From Thiomargarita sp. (lineage in GTDB: Bacteria > Pseudomonadota > Gammaproteobacteria > Beggiatoales > Beggiatoaceae), in contig DAOVZS010000041.1 in the NCBI GenBank assembly GCA_030635005.1, forward strand, positions 1 to 14,882: a stretch of DNA of 14,882 nucleotides, given 5' to 3'. Every line of letters begins with the position of its first letter. Position 1 is the stretch's first letter. The notes under the pieces are model-generated. The model did no database searches, was not told the DNA's origin, and was given only the letters and a program-made list of their open reading frames with translations. Both the position numbers and the translations under genes were made by a program. Below, one piece after another: positions 1-8,433 of this stretch.

Positions 1-1032
1 AGTTGCTCCCCCTGTGATATCATTAGATAATTCATCTAAGGTATACCCCACCGCTAATTTTGCAGCGACTTTGGCAATGGGAAAACCAGTGGCTTTAGAG
101 GCTAAGGCGGATGAACGGGATACGCGTGGATTCATTTCAATAATCATCATGCGTCCATCCTGTGGATTCAGGGCAAATTGTACATTTGATCCCCCTGTAT
201 CCACACCGATTTCACGGAGTACCGCAATTGAGGCGTTACGCATGATTTGATATTCTTTATCTGTCAGCGTTTGAATCGGAGCTACAGTAATCGAGTCACC
301 CGTATGTATGCCCATGGGATCAAGATTTTCTATGGAGCAGACAATAATACAATTATCCTTATGATCTCGAACGACTTCCATTTCAAACTCTTTCCAGCCT
401 AAGATGGATTCTTCAATTAATAATTCAGTGTTTAGGGATAATTCTAAACCCAACTCACAAATCATCTGAAATTCTTCAGGATTATAGGCAATCCCTCCAC
501 CACTACCGCCCATGGTAAATGAGGGACGAATGACGACAGGAAATCCAATTTTATTTTGTGCTTCTAAAGCCTCTACCATATTATGGGCAATAAAGGAACG
601 GGGCATCTGCAAGCCAATTTTTTGCATGGCATCGCGAAATTTTTGACGATTTTCGGCTTTTTCAATCGCTTCAATGGAAGCCCCAATCATTTCTATGTGA
701 TATTTTTGTAATACCCCTTCACGTGCCAAATCTAAAGCACAATTCAAGGCTGTTTGCCCCCCCATCGTGGGTAATAAGGCCTCTGGGCGTTCCTGTTCAA
801 TGATTTTTTCAACCGTTTGCCACTGAATTGGTTCAATATATGTGGCTGCCGCCATTTCTGGATCAGTCATGATGGTGGCAGGATTAGAATTGACTAAAAT
901 GACACGATAACCTTCTTCTTGTAATGCTTTACAGGCTTGTGCACCAGAATAATCAAATTCACAGGCTTGTCCAATGACAATGGGTCCTGCACCAATGATG
1001 AGAATACTTTTTAAATCTGTCCGTTTAGGCAT
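1..1032 (-). CDS. carB: Carbamoyl-phosphate synthase large subunit, N-terminal part
   Basis: The large subunit makes carbamoyl phosphate from ammonia (passed on by CarA), bicarbonate and two ATP, in the cytoplasm, for pyrimidine and arginine synthesis. The reverse strand reads 344 uninterrupted codons from ATG at 1032, and the C-terminal two thirds lie beyond the window. Visible: the start MPKRTDLKSILIIGAGPIVI, the nucleotide-binding stretch RPSFTMGGSGGG (residues 169-180), ENLDPMGIHTGDS (235-247) and the ATP-grasp metal-binding run EMNPRVSRSSA (299-309). E299, N301 and R303 fall on the same numbers as in the E. coli enzyme, which supports this start. No clear Shine-Dalgarno is seen. Usually carA lies directly upstream; here the upstream DNA holds only about 180 bases and then a divergent receptor gene, so carB seems to have its own promoter. 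Family assignment is certain. Confidence 0.97.
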   Translation of the reverse strand, partial: MPKRTDLKSILIIGAGPIVIGQACEFDYSGAQACKALQEEGYRVILVNSNPATIMTDPEMAAATYIEPIQWQTVEKIIEQERPEALLPTMGGQTALNCALDLAREGVLQKYHIEMIGASIEAIEKAENRQKFRDAMQKIGLQMPRSFIAHNMVEALEAQNKIGFPVVIRPSFTMGGSGGGIAYNPEEFQMICELGLELSLNTELLIEESILGWKEFEMEVVRDHKDNCIIVCSIENLDPMGIHTGDSITVAPIQTLTDKEYQIMRNASIAVLREIGVDTGGSNVQFALNPQDGRMMIIEMNPRVSRSSALASKATGFPIAKVAAKLAVGYTLDELSNDITGGAT

Positions 1033-1078
1033 GAGTTCTTAGTTATCCATTGTCAGAGTTGTTCCGAATTCTTTTAAT

Positions 1079-1093
1079 TCATGTATAACATGA
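1079..1093. promoter_or_regulatory. Palindrome between carB and the copper receptor
   Basis: TCATGTATAACATGA is an inverted repeat (6-base arms around a 3-base centre) in the divergent intergenic region. For the rightward receptor gene a possible -10 TATAGA (1112-1117) lies 16 bases after a possible -35 ATGATA (1090-1095, four of six consensus matches), and that -35 overlaps the right arm. A regulator bound here could therefore block receptor transcription. I do not recognise the motif as a Fur, CueR or CopY-type box. The operator role is inference. Confidence 0.35.
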
Positions 1094-1212
1094 TACCATA
1101 TTTCTATTTGATATAGACTAAGTTCCTTTTCAGTCCTAGAATAATGATCGCAAGACATATTAATGTAATGTTATTATATCTATTTAATTTTATCGTCATT
1201 AATTGTATTGAT

Positions 1213-3225
1213 ATGAATCGTAATCCACTTGTTTTGAGTCTTGTGATATGTACGCCGTTGGTTTTTGCAGCCGATGACGCAACCGTACTCTCTCCTGTCA
1301 CTGTGTCAGGGGAGCGTGTGGCAGAACCCATGTTTTCTTATAAAGATATTAAAGATGTCTTTAAACCGTCTGTAGATGGCGGAGAATTTTTACGCCATAT
1401 TCCTGGCGTTGATGGGGTACGGATGGGCGGACATGGGATTGATCCCATTATTCGGGGACAAAGTAAAACACAATTGAATATTTTGCTAGACGGTGCTTAT
1501 GTGCATGGGGGGTGTCCTAATCGTATGGATCCGCCGACTGCGTATTCTGCTATTGATACGTATGACAGTGTGACTGTGTTAAAAGGTTTTCAAACGGTGA
1601 TTTATGGCGGGGGCGGTAGCGGTGGTACCGTATTATTTGAACGAAAAACACCCCGTTTTACTGCAGATAATTATTTCAGAGGAAAATTTGGGGCTGGTTA
1701 TTTAAGTAATTCTGAGACAACAACAATATTTGGTGATATCACCGCTGGTACAACGCGTGGTTTTGCGCGGGGTATTATTGAATATAAAGATGCAGGTAAT
1801 TATGAAGATGGAGAGGGTCAGGAAACCCGTGCTGCTTTTAATAATCAAACAGGCAATATTATTATTGGGTATACGCCCAGTAAGAACAATCGTGTAGAAT
1901 TGAGTATTGAAGCCAGCCGTACTGAGGATGCTTTATACAGCGGTGCAGGTATGGATGCGCCTATCAGTGATAATGATACTGTGCGTCTTAAATATGAAAA
2001 TGAATGGGGCACAAAATCTGAATTATATTATTCCGAAGTCACCCATTTGATGGATAATTATTCTTTACGAACATTGGCAGCCCCCATGAAAATGGCGACT
2101 CCAACTGAATCTACCACTAAGGGGGGTAGATTAAGTCAAAAAGGTTTGACGCGTAATGATATCGAATGGACCTTAGGTATTGATTATCAACATAATAATC
2201 GTGATGCTAATCGTTATAGTGGACCTGCTAACATGCCCACGCCTACTACGCTACAATCAATTATGTGGCCAGATGTTGATTTAAGTCAAACAGGGTTTTT
2301 TGCTGAAATGGAAATGCCAGTGCGTGACGTCAATTTACTGAAAATGGGGTTACGTTATGATTGGATTACCAGTGAAGCCAATCGGGCACATCAAGTCGCA
2401 TTTGGTGATACGAGCCCTAATACATTATATAGTGATTATTATGATGGGGCGACTGCGACAGAACATGAAGAAAATAATATCGGTGGATTTATCCGATATG
2501 AACAAGATTGGAGTCATAGTTTAACGTTTATTAACATCAGCCGTAGTGTACGCACCGCTGATGCGACAGAGCGTTATATTGCCGCCAATCATAAAACGTC
2601 TTCTTTTCGTTGGGTTGGAAATCCTGATTTAGATCCTGAGCAACATCATCAAATTGAATTGGGATTCTCATTAAAACGGAGTACTTGGAATTTGGGCACT
2701 TCTGTGTATTATAATCAAGTCACCGATTATATTTTACGCGATCAAGCGGCTGATAAAGCCAATATTTATCGTAATGTTGAAGCAGAACTGTATGGGGTAG
2801 AATGGGAAATTCAAGGAAAATGGAATGAGCATCATCAAGGAAGTTTAGGAGTGGCTTATGTCCATAGTACCAATACTACCGATGATCGTCCTATTGCACA
2901 AACCCCTCCCCTCAATGCAACTGCTAATATCGAATATAAAAATGCACTTGTCCGTTTAGGGATGACAGGACGTGCTTTTGCCCAACAAACTCGCGTGGAT
3001 GAACAGTTTGATACGCAACAAACACATGGATTTGCTGTTTTAGATCTCTATAGTAGCATCGGGTTGAATAAATATATGACCTTAAAATTTGGCTTAAACA
3101 ATGTTTTTGATCGGGCGTATGCTTACCATGTCAATCGTGCTAATGTCGATCCTTTTAATCCTGAGCCCATACAAGTCAATGAACCCGGACGTTCGTGGTG
3201 GTTAAATCTTGGGGTGACCTTCTAA
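1213..3225 (+). CDS. TonB-dependent outer-membrane copper receptor (OprC/NosA type)
   Basis: This is an outer-membrane beta-barrel that takes up copper using TonB energy; NosA of P. stutzeri and OprC of P. aeruginosa are the models, the former tied to maturing copper-containing N2O reductase. I start at the ATG at 1213 because it gives a normal signal peptide (MNRNPLVLSLVICTPLVFA, cleavage before ADD) and a 670-residue protein; an in-frame ATG at 1144 would put 23 odd residues before it. Neither start has a good Shine-Dalgarno. A TonB-box-like TVLSPVTVSG follows, then a plug domain with IRGQSKTQLNILLDGAYVHG and YGGGGSGGTVLFE, then the barrel ending in Phe. The family copper site CxxxM plus HxM is present: C101/M105 in GGCPNRMDPPT and H278/M280 in VTHLMDNY. 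The stop overlaps the aat stop by four bases in convergent orientation. Confidence 0.92.
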   Translation: MNRNPLVLSLVICTPLVFAADDATVLSPVTVSGERVAEPMFSYKDIKDVFKPSVDGGEFLRHIPGVDGVRMGGHGIDPIIRGQSKTQLNILLDGAYVHGGCPNRMDPPTAYSAIDTYDSVTVLKGFQTVIYGGGGSGGTVLFERKTPRFTADNYFRGKFGAGYLSNSETTTIFGDITAGTTRGFARGIIEYKDAGNYEDGEGQETRAAFNNQTGNIIIGYTPSKNNRVELSIEASRTEDALYSGAGMDAPISDNDTVRLKYENEWGTKSELYYSEVTHLMDNYSLRTLAAPMKMATPTESTTKGGRLSQKGLTRNDIEWTLGIDYQHNNRDANRYSGPANMPTPTTLQSIMWPDVDLSQTGFFAEMEMPVRDVNLLKMGLRYDWITSEANRAHQVAFGDTSPNTLYSDYYDGATATEHEENNIGGFIRYEQDWSHSLTFINISRSVRTADATERYIAANHKTSSFRWVGNPDLDPEQHHQIELGFSLKRSTWNLGTSVYYNQVTDYILRDQAADKANIYRNVEAELYGVEWEIQGKWNEHHQGSLGVAYVHSTNTTDDRPIAQTPPLNATANIEYKNALVRLGMTGRAFAQQTRVDEQFDTQQTHGFAVLDLYSSIGLNKYMTLKFGLNNVFDRAYAYHVNRANVDPFNPEPIQVNEPGRSWWLNLGVTF

Positions 3226-3926
3226 TGATTCACATCAAATGCCCATTTTCCGTGATGTCCTGTTTGTTCACATAAGGTATCTAATAAAGAACGAAATTTG
3301 GGGCGTGATATCGTCACTGCCCCAAAGCTTTGTAAATGTTGACTTTCTACCTGACAATCAATTAATTCATACCCCCACGCCTGCAGTTGTGTCACAAAAC
3401 AAGCAAAAGCCACTTTAGACGCATCGCTGATAACGGTAAACATAGATTCTCCGAAGAAAACATTACCCAACGCAATGCCGTATAAACCACCGACCAAACG
3501 CCCTTCATACCACGCTTCAACAGAATGCGCAACGCCCTTATCATGTAATTTGATATAAGCCGTTTGCATTTCATCCGTAATCCAAGTGCCATCTTGATCT
3601 GGGCGCGGTGCTGCACATGCTTTAATCACTCCTCTAAAATCGTGATCTAGCGTGATGAGAAATGTATTTTTGCGTATCGTTTTACGCAAACTGCGTGAAA
3701 TTTTCAGTTCAGACGGAAATAATACTAAACGTGGATTGGGAGACCACCATAAAATGGGCGGATGATCATACCAAGGGAAAATACCTAACCTATAAGCGGT
3801 AATAATACGATTGACATTTAAATCCCCCGCCATTGCTAATAATCCATCGGGAAATTCCAAAGCCTGATCTAGAGGCGGAAAATCATCAGGTGCAGCCTGT
3901 TGCGGAATAATATAAGGATGACGCAT
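3222..3926 (-). CDS. aat: Leucyl/phenylalanyl-tRNA-protein transferase
   Basis: This cytoplasmic enzyme moves Leu or Phe from aminoacyl-tRNA onto N-terminal Arg or Lys of proteins and so marks them for ClpS/ClpAP (bacterial N-end rule). The 234 residues match the usual family length. Hallmarks in order: GLLAMAGDLNVNRIITAYR, GIFPWYDHPPILWWSPNPR, WITDEMQTAY, HSVEAWYEGRLVGGLYGIALG, FFGESMF, DASKVAF, and LIDCQVESQHLQSFGAV near the end. The start MRHPYIIPQ is natural for the family, though no strong Shine-Dalgarno precedes it. In E. coli aat lies near clpA and infA; here it stands alone between a convergent copper receptor and a divergent operon. Its last codons overlap the receptor stop, and no terminator lies between the two. 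Confidence 0.96.
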   Translation of the reverse strand: MRHPYIIPQQAAPDDFPPLDQALEFPDGLLAMAGDLNVNRIITAYRLGIFPWYDHPPILWWSPNPRLVLFPSELKISRSLRKTIRKNTFLITLDHDFRGVIKACAAPRPDQDGTWITDEMQTAYIKLHDKGVAHSVEAWYEGRLVGGLYGIALGNVFFGESMFTVISDASKVAFACFVTQLQAWGYELIDCQVESQHLQSFGAVTISRPKFRSLLDTLCEQTGHHGKWAFDVNH

Positions 3927-3937
3927 ATCAAGTAGTC

Positions 3938-4003
3938 GTGATTTTTATGAAAAAATGTTCTATAATTAAATAATATCAAACTTTTATTATCAATATTCTA
4001 GGA
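3938..4003 (+). promoter_or_regulatory. Candidate promoter and ribosome binding site for the miaA-hfq-hfl operon
   Basis: A consensus -10 TATAAT sits at 3961-3966. A weak -35 (GTGATT, 3938-3943) lies 17 bases upstream. A good Shine-Dalgarno AGGA (4000-4003) is six bases before the ATG at 4010. The 83-base gap is AT-rich and divergent from aat. It is the only clear start point for the following tightly packed genes, apart from possible internal promoters before hfq. Confidence 0.5.
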
Positions 4004-4009
4004 TAACTC

Positions 4010-4762
4010 ATGAAACGTTTTTTTAGTGTGATCTTTTTATTCGTGGCAAGTTTTCAGTTTGCTGTTGCGGGAGAAGGTTGTGTATGGGACAAAGCAGGTG
4101 ATGCTTTTGCTGAATTAAATGACACCATTACGTTTACATTTAAAGATGCAGTCAAATGTACTCCGCTTGTGGGCGTTGCTATTAATTTTGGTAACATGCA
4201 TGAAACCCAAACAAATCAAGATGGCAAAATTTTGCTGCCAAAATCCATTTTTGCGGACGTTATGAATGCTTCAATGACATTAACGGCTAAAAAAGATTCT
4301 TATATAGGTTTAAGAACACAAATTCCTATCATGGTAGGCACTGTGTGGAAAACACGTTTTGTTATGACAAAAGATTTAAGCCATAATCAAGCGCGTTTTA
4401 CCTTAGAATGGCAGAAATTTCCGCGTGATTTAGATTTACATCTCGTTGGCACAAAAAATGGACAAGAAATCATCCATATTTCTTATCGTAATCTGAGAAG
4501 TGCAACAAATTTGGCTAAATTAGATAGAGATGATACTAATAGTTTTGGTCCAGAAACCATCACATTGTTAGATATTAAACCGGGTGTACAATATACGATG
4601 AGCGTACACAGTTATTCTGGTGAACGGTTTACAGGGCATGAACGCGTCTCTATTTATTTAAATAATCGCTTAAAAGAAGAAATCGTATTACCACAAACCA
4701 GAGAAAGATGGATGGATGTGGTCAGATTTACTAAAGATAACTATCAAAATTTACGCAACTAA
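4010..4762 (+). CDS. Secreted YfaP/DUF2135-like protein
   Basis: This 250-residue exported protein of unknown function opens the operon. A signal peptide spans residues 1-20 (MKRFFSVIFLFVASFQFAVA), cleaved before GEG; there is no lipobox, so it is probably periplasmic. Mature cysteines C24 and C50 could form a disulfide. Residues about 50-120 (VGVAINFG...QTNQDGKILLP) resemble a small beta-sandwich of the carboxypeptidase-regulatory/Ig-like kind. Residues about 127-230 carry RFTLEWQKFPRDLDLHL and LDRDDTNSFGPETITL, the two signature stretches I associate with YfaP (DUF2135) domains. The stop shares a base with the miaA start (TAATG), which suggests translational coupling. In E. coli this position holds mutL. 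The domain match is from pattern memory and the function is not known. Confidence 0.7.
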   Translation: MKRFFSVIFLFVASFQFAVAGEGCVWDKAGDAFAELNDTITFTFKDAVKCTPLVGVAINFGNMHETQTNQDGKILLPKSIFADVMNASMTLTAKKDSYIGLRTQIPIMVGTVWKTRFVMTKDLSHNQARFTLEWQKFPRDLDLHLVGTKNGQEIIHISYRNLRSATNLAKLDRDDTNSFGPETITLLDIKPGVQYTMSVHSYSGERFTGHERVSIYLNNRLKEEIVLPQTRERWMDVVRFTKDNYQNLRN

Positions 4763-5694
4763 TGTGCATTTTCTTAATGGGACCCACTGCATCTGGTAAA
4801 ACAGATTTAGCAGTTGCTTTAGTCAAACATTTCCCATGCGACATCATCAGTGTAGATTCAGCAATGGTGTATCAAGGCATGAATATCGGGACTGCTAAAC
4901 CTGAATCTGATATTTTAGCCCAAGCACCTCACCGCTTAATTGATATTCGTGATCCTGCAGAAACATATTCTGTGGGACAATTTTGTACTGATGCATTAGC
5001 TGAAATTCAAAAAATCAAAGCCGCAGGGCGTATTCCCTTACTGACAGGGGGAACAATGTTGTATTTTCATAGTTTACAACATGGATTATCTAAACTGCCT
5101 TCTGCTAATGCTCACGTACGTCAATGTTTAAATCTTGAGGCAGAAGAGATAGGGTGGTTGGCAATGCATCAGCGTCTTGCCCGTATTGATCCCCAAGCAG
5201 CACAACGTATTCATCCCAATGATACACAACGTATTCAACGCGCACTTGAAGTATATGAGATCTCAGGTGAAACGATGACAACATGGTTTGCAAAACCGTT
5301 GACACAACAATGGCATTATCCCACCTTACATATCATCATTGCTCCCACACAACAGGGCATGTTACATGATAGAATAGAAAAACGTTTTAATATAATGCTG
5401 GAACAAGGCTTTATTGATGAAGTTCGTGCTTTATTTGAACGTGATGATCTAAATTCAAATTTACCTTCTATGCGTAGTGTCGGGTATCGTCAAGTGTGGC
5501 GTTATTTAGCAGGTGAATTAGATTATGCAGAACTTCCTGAAAAAACAATTATTGCCACCCGACAATTGGCAAAAAGACAATTAACTTGGTTACGTAGCCA
5601 AAAGGAAGCATGCTGGTTTGATACGAATATGCCAAATGTGACACAAGAGGTGTTGAAATGGCTAGAAAAATCCATAGATCATATTATGGTATAA
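4762..5694 (+). CDS. miaA: tRNA dimethylallyltransferase
   Basis: MiaA transfers a dimethylallyl group from DMAPP to N6 of A37 in tRNAs reading UNN codons, the first step to ms2i6A, and improves codon reading in the cytoplasm. The 310 residues are close to the usual 310-316. The P-loop GPTASGKT is at 7-14, followed by DSAMVYQGMNIGTAKP (32-47, substrate and catalytic Asp region), HRLIDIRDP, LLTGGTMLYF and the late RSVGYRQVWRYL motif. The N-terminus before the P-loop is very short (MCIFLM), but no better start exists because the ATG overlaps the upstream stop in TAATG. It is followed by hfq after 46 bases, as in most gammaproteobacteria. Confidence 0.97.
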   Translation: MCIFLMGPTASGKTDLAVALVKHFPCDIISVDSAMVYQGMNIGTAKPESDILAQAPHRLIDIRDPAETYSVGQFCTDALAEIQKIKAAGRIPLLTGGTMLYFHSLQHGLSKLPSANAHVRQCLNLEAEEIGWLAMHQRLARIDPQAAQRIHPNDTQRIQRALEVYEISGETMTTWFAKPLTQQWHYPTLHIIIAPTQQGMLHDRIEKRFNIMLEQGFIDEVRALFERDDLNSNLPSMRSVGYRQVWRYLAGELDYAELPEKTIIATRQLAKRQLTWLRSQKEACWFDTNMPNVTQEVLKWLEKSIDHIMV

Positions 5695-5740
5695 ACTGGT
5701 ATAAAAAGAAAACTCGTCCAAACAAAATATGGAGAACAAT

Positions 5741-5986
5741 ATGAGTAAAGGGCAATCACTACAAGACCCTTTTTTAAATGCGTTACGCAAAGAACGTGTC
5801 CCTGTGTCTATTTATTTAGTCAATGGCATTAAGTTGCAAGGACAGGTTGATTCTTTTGACCAATATATTGTTATGCTCAAAAATTCGGTGAATCAAATGG
5901 TTTATAAACATGCCATTTCTACTATTGTGCCTGCACGCAAAATTCATATTGAGCAAATACCTGAGACCCCCGCATTAGCTGAATAA
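5741..5986 (+). CDS. hfq: RNA chaperone Hfq
   Basis: Hfq is a hexameric Sm-like RNA chaperone that pairs small RNAs with mRNAs. I start at 5741, not at the in-frame ATG at 5729, because GGAG (5731-5734) lies six bases before 5741 and the protein then begins MSKGQSLQDPFLN as in relatives. The product is 81 residues. Sm1 is VSIYLVNGIKLQGQVDSFDQYIVML, with key residues Q8, D40 and Y42 (Phe in E. coli). Sm2 contains YKHAIST, with K56 and H57. The rim patch R16, K17, R19 is kept. The C-terminal tail is only about 15 residues, far shorter than the 102-residue E. coli protein and lacking its long disordered end. hflX starts two bases after the stop. Confidence 0.98.
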   Translation: MSKGQSLQDPFLNALRKERVPVSIYLVNGIKLQGQVDSFDQYIVMLKNSVNQMVYKHAISTIVPARKIHIEQIPETPALAE

Positions 5987-5988
5987 GC

Positions 5989-7266
5989 ATGTTCAAACAA
6001 TCTCAAAATGCTGAACAAGCGATCTTAGTCTCTCTCACAATTACGCAGTTTAAGATTCAAGCTGATGCGACTGAATTTGGGGAATTAGCAGAATCATCTG
6101 GTGTCATCACAGTAGCACAAGTCGGTGGTACACGTCATGCACCTGATGCACGTACTTTTATTGGACGTGGTAAACTAGAAGAAATTGAGGGTTTGGTACA
6201 GGAACTTAATGCCGATGTGGTGTTATTTAATCATATTTTAACACCCGGACAAGAGCGTAATTTGGAAGGGACTTTACACTGTAAGGTACTTGATCGCACT
6301 GGGCTCATTTTGGATTTGTTTGCGCAACGTGCTCGGTCGTTTGAAGGTAAATTACAGGTAGAATTGGCACAACTGAAACATCTATCGACACGTTTAGTAC
6401 GCGGTTGGACGCATTTAGAGCGACAAAAAGGTGGGATTGGTTTACGCGGTCCTGGTGAAACACAATTAGAAACAGATCGTCGCTTGATTGCTGTACGTAT
6501 TAAATCTATTCATAGACGTTTAGAAAAAGTGAGCCAACAACGTCTGTTAGGCAGAAAAGCACGTAGTCGTGCACAATTACCAGTGGTTTCTTTGGTAGGG
6601 TATACCAATGCTGGTAAATCTACTTTATTCAATCGTTTGACCCATGCAAACGTTTTTGTGGCAAATCAATTATTTGCCACTTTGGATGCGACTTTGCGTC
6701 GGGTAACGTTACCCGATAAATCGGCACTGATTTTAGCGGATACTGTTGGTTTTATTCAACAGTTACCTCATGATCTGGTGGCAGCTTTTCGGGCTACCCT
6801 AGAAGAAACACGCCAAGCGACTTTATTGCTACATGTTGTAGATGCGTGTGATACGGAACGGCATTCGCGTATTGAACAAGTTAATCAAGTACTGCTGGAT
6901 ATAGGGGCTTCTGATGTGCCACAAATTATCTTATATAATAAGATTGATCGTTTAGAGCACTGTCCTGCTCGCTGTGAACGTAAGGGTAATATTACCAAAA
7001 TTTGGCTGTCAGCAGTCAGTGGTGAAGGTATTGATATTCTTTATGAAGAACTGGCCCTTCAATTAAATCAAGAGAAGGTATCATGTTGGGTACGTGTCCC
7101 CGCAGAAGCGGGGGATTTGCGTGCCCACTTATTTGCAGAGGGCGTGGTGTTACATGAAAAATTTGCAGATAATGGTGATTGTTTAATTGAGATACAAATG
7201 CCTCTTCAACATTTTACCCAATTATCCAAAACTGATCCAAGATTACAATTAATCGCAGACACATAA
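5989..7266 (+). CDS. hflX: Ribosome-associated GTPase HflX
   Basis: HflX is a GTPase that binds the 50S subunit and splits stalled ribosomes, for example after heat shock. The 425 residues match the E. coli length. The N-terminal HflX domain has VAQVGGTRHAPDARTFIGRGK and the basic helix region FEGKLQVELAQLKHLSTRLV, GIGLRGPGETQLETDRR. The G domain shows G1 GYTNAGKST (204-212, K210), G3 DTVGF (251-255) followed by IQQLPHDLVAAFRATLEE, G4 NKID (317-320) and G5 SAVSGEG. A short C-terminal domain follows. It lies two bases behind hfq and twelve before hflK, so it is almost surely cotranscribed. It has no strong Shine-Dalgarno of its own, which fits coupling to hfq translation. Confidence 0.97.
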   Translation: MFKQSQNAEQAILVSLTITQFKIQADATEFGELAESSGVITVAQVGGTRHAPDARTFIGRGKLEEIEGLVQELNADVVLFNHILTPGQERNLEGTLHCKVLDRTGLILDLFAQRARSFEGKLQVELAQLKHLSTRLVRGWTHLERQKGGIGLRGPGETQLETDRRLIAVRIKSIHRRLEKVSQQRLLGRKARSRAQLPVVSLVGYTNAGKSTLFNRLTHANVFVANQLFATLDATLRRVTLPDKSALILADTVGFIQQLPHDLVAAFRATLEETRQATLLLHVVDACDTERHSRIEQVNQVLLDIGASDVPQIILYNKIDRLEHCPARCERKGNITKIWLSAVSGEGIDILYEELALQLNQEKVSCWVRVPAEAGDLRAHLFAEGVVLHEKFADNGDCLIEIQMPLQHFTQLSKTDPRLQLIADT

Positions 7267-7278
7267 AGAGGAATGCAT

Positions 7279-8433
7279 ATGGCTTGGAATGAACCTGGTG
7301 GCAATGACAATGGGAAGAAAGACGACCCTTGGGGTAATCGTAAAAAAGAACAGGGACCTCCTGATTTAGAGGATATTCTCCAAAAAATAGGTGAAAAATT
7401 TGGGGGGATGTTTGGAGGTGGGGGGAAAGATAAAAAAGGATCGAGCAATGCAGGCTTGAGTTGGACGGGTCTTATTGTGCTGGCAGTGATTGCCTTAGTG
7501 GTCTGGTGTGGTTTTGGAATTTACATCATACAGCCTGCTGAACAAGGTGTGGTGACACGATTGGGACGCTATCAAGAAACAACCTTGCAAGGTTTAAACT
7601 GGCATTGGCCTCCCCCTCTTGAACATGTACAAAAAATAAATGTAGAAGAAGTCCGTGCAATTACACATAAAGCATTGATGCTCACCCAAGATGAAAATAT
7701 TGTGGTGATTGAACTGGTCGTTCAATATCGTGTTAAAAATGCTGAAAATTACCTCTTTAAGGTGAGTGATCCTGATGGCACGTTACGACAAGCGACTGAA
7801 AGTGCGTTACGGGAAATCGTCGGGGGCAGCAAAATGGATGGGGTATTAACCAGTGAGCGGACACGTGTCGCACAAGAAACCAAGATTCTGATTCAAACAA
7901 TTATAGATCGTTATGAGACAGGCTTGATTGTGAGCAGTGTTAATATGCAGAATGCACAACCTCCAGAACCCGTACAAGCGGCTTTTGCAGATGTCATTAA
8001 AGCACGAGAAGATAAAGAACGAAGTGAGAATAAAGCAGATGCGTATGCCAATGAAGTGGTAGAAAAAGCAAAAGGAACAGCCAGTCAATTGCGAGAAGGC
8101 GCACATGCGTATAAAGCACAAATAATCGCGCGTTCAGAAGGGCAAACAAAACGATTTTTAAGTGTTTTAAAAGAATATGAAAAAGCGCCTGAAGTGACGC
8201 GTCAACGTTTGTATTTAGAAACAATGGAATCAGTACTTTCTAATACCAGCAAAATCTTGGTTGATATTCAAGGCGGAAATAATTTGATGGTATTGCCTTT
8301 GGATCGTCTACTGGGCAATATGGGTAATGATAATAATATCCCTACTAGTGTTACTAATCCCCGAACCTCCCAACCTAAAGTACGATTCACACGACCCACT
8401 GGCGATAATTTACGTAACCGAGGAGAACGCTAA
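7279..8433 (+). CDS. hflK: FtsH-regulating SPFH protein HflK
   Basis: HflK pairs with HflC in an inner-membrane SPFH complex that encloses the FtsH protease and limits its access to membrane substrates. I choose the second ATG (7279): the Shine-Dalgarno AGAGGA (7267-7272) abuts the first ATG at 7273 but is six bases from the second, and MAWNEPGG is the family start. The 384 residues begin with a Gly/Lys-rich cytosolic segment containing DDPWG, then QGPPDLEDIL and a GGMFGGGG stretch. One membrane helix follows (about 61-83), then the SPFH domain beginning IQPAEQGVVTRLGRY, and a long charged coiled coil (about 235-300). The hflC ATG overlaps the stop by one base. Confidence 0.96.
   Translation: MAWNEPGGNDNGKKDDPWGNRKKEQGPPDLEDILQKIGEKFGGMFGGGGKDKKGSSNAGLSWTGLIVLAVIALVVWCGFGIYIIQPAEQGVVTRLGRYQETTLQGLNWHWPPPLEHVQKINVEEVRAITHKALMLTQDENIVVIELVVQYRVKNAENYLFKVSDPDGTLRQATESALREIVGGSKMDGVLTSERTRVAQETKILIQTIIDRYETGLIVSSVNMQNAQPPEPVQAAFADVIKAREDKERSENKADAYANEVVEKAKGTASQLREGAHAYKAQIIARSEGQTKRFLSVLKEYEKAPEVTRQRLYLETMESVLSNTSKILVDIQGGNNLMVLPLDRLLGNMGNDNNIPTSVTNPRTSQPKVRFTRPTGDNLRNRGER

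Noticed and set aside
14..250. Open frame on the plus strand at the left edge
   Set aside because: It is antisense to carB, whose ATP-grasp motifs are read on the minus strand across this region.
1144..1212. Upstream ATG at 1144 as the receptor start
   Set aside because: It would add 23 residues ahead of a complete signal peptide, and it has no better ribosome binding site than the ATG at 1213.
5690..5722. Direct repeat GGTATAAA twice near the miaA stop
   Set aside because: It is an eight-base repeat in AT-rich DNA, compatible with chance, with no sign of a mobile element or array.
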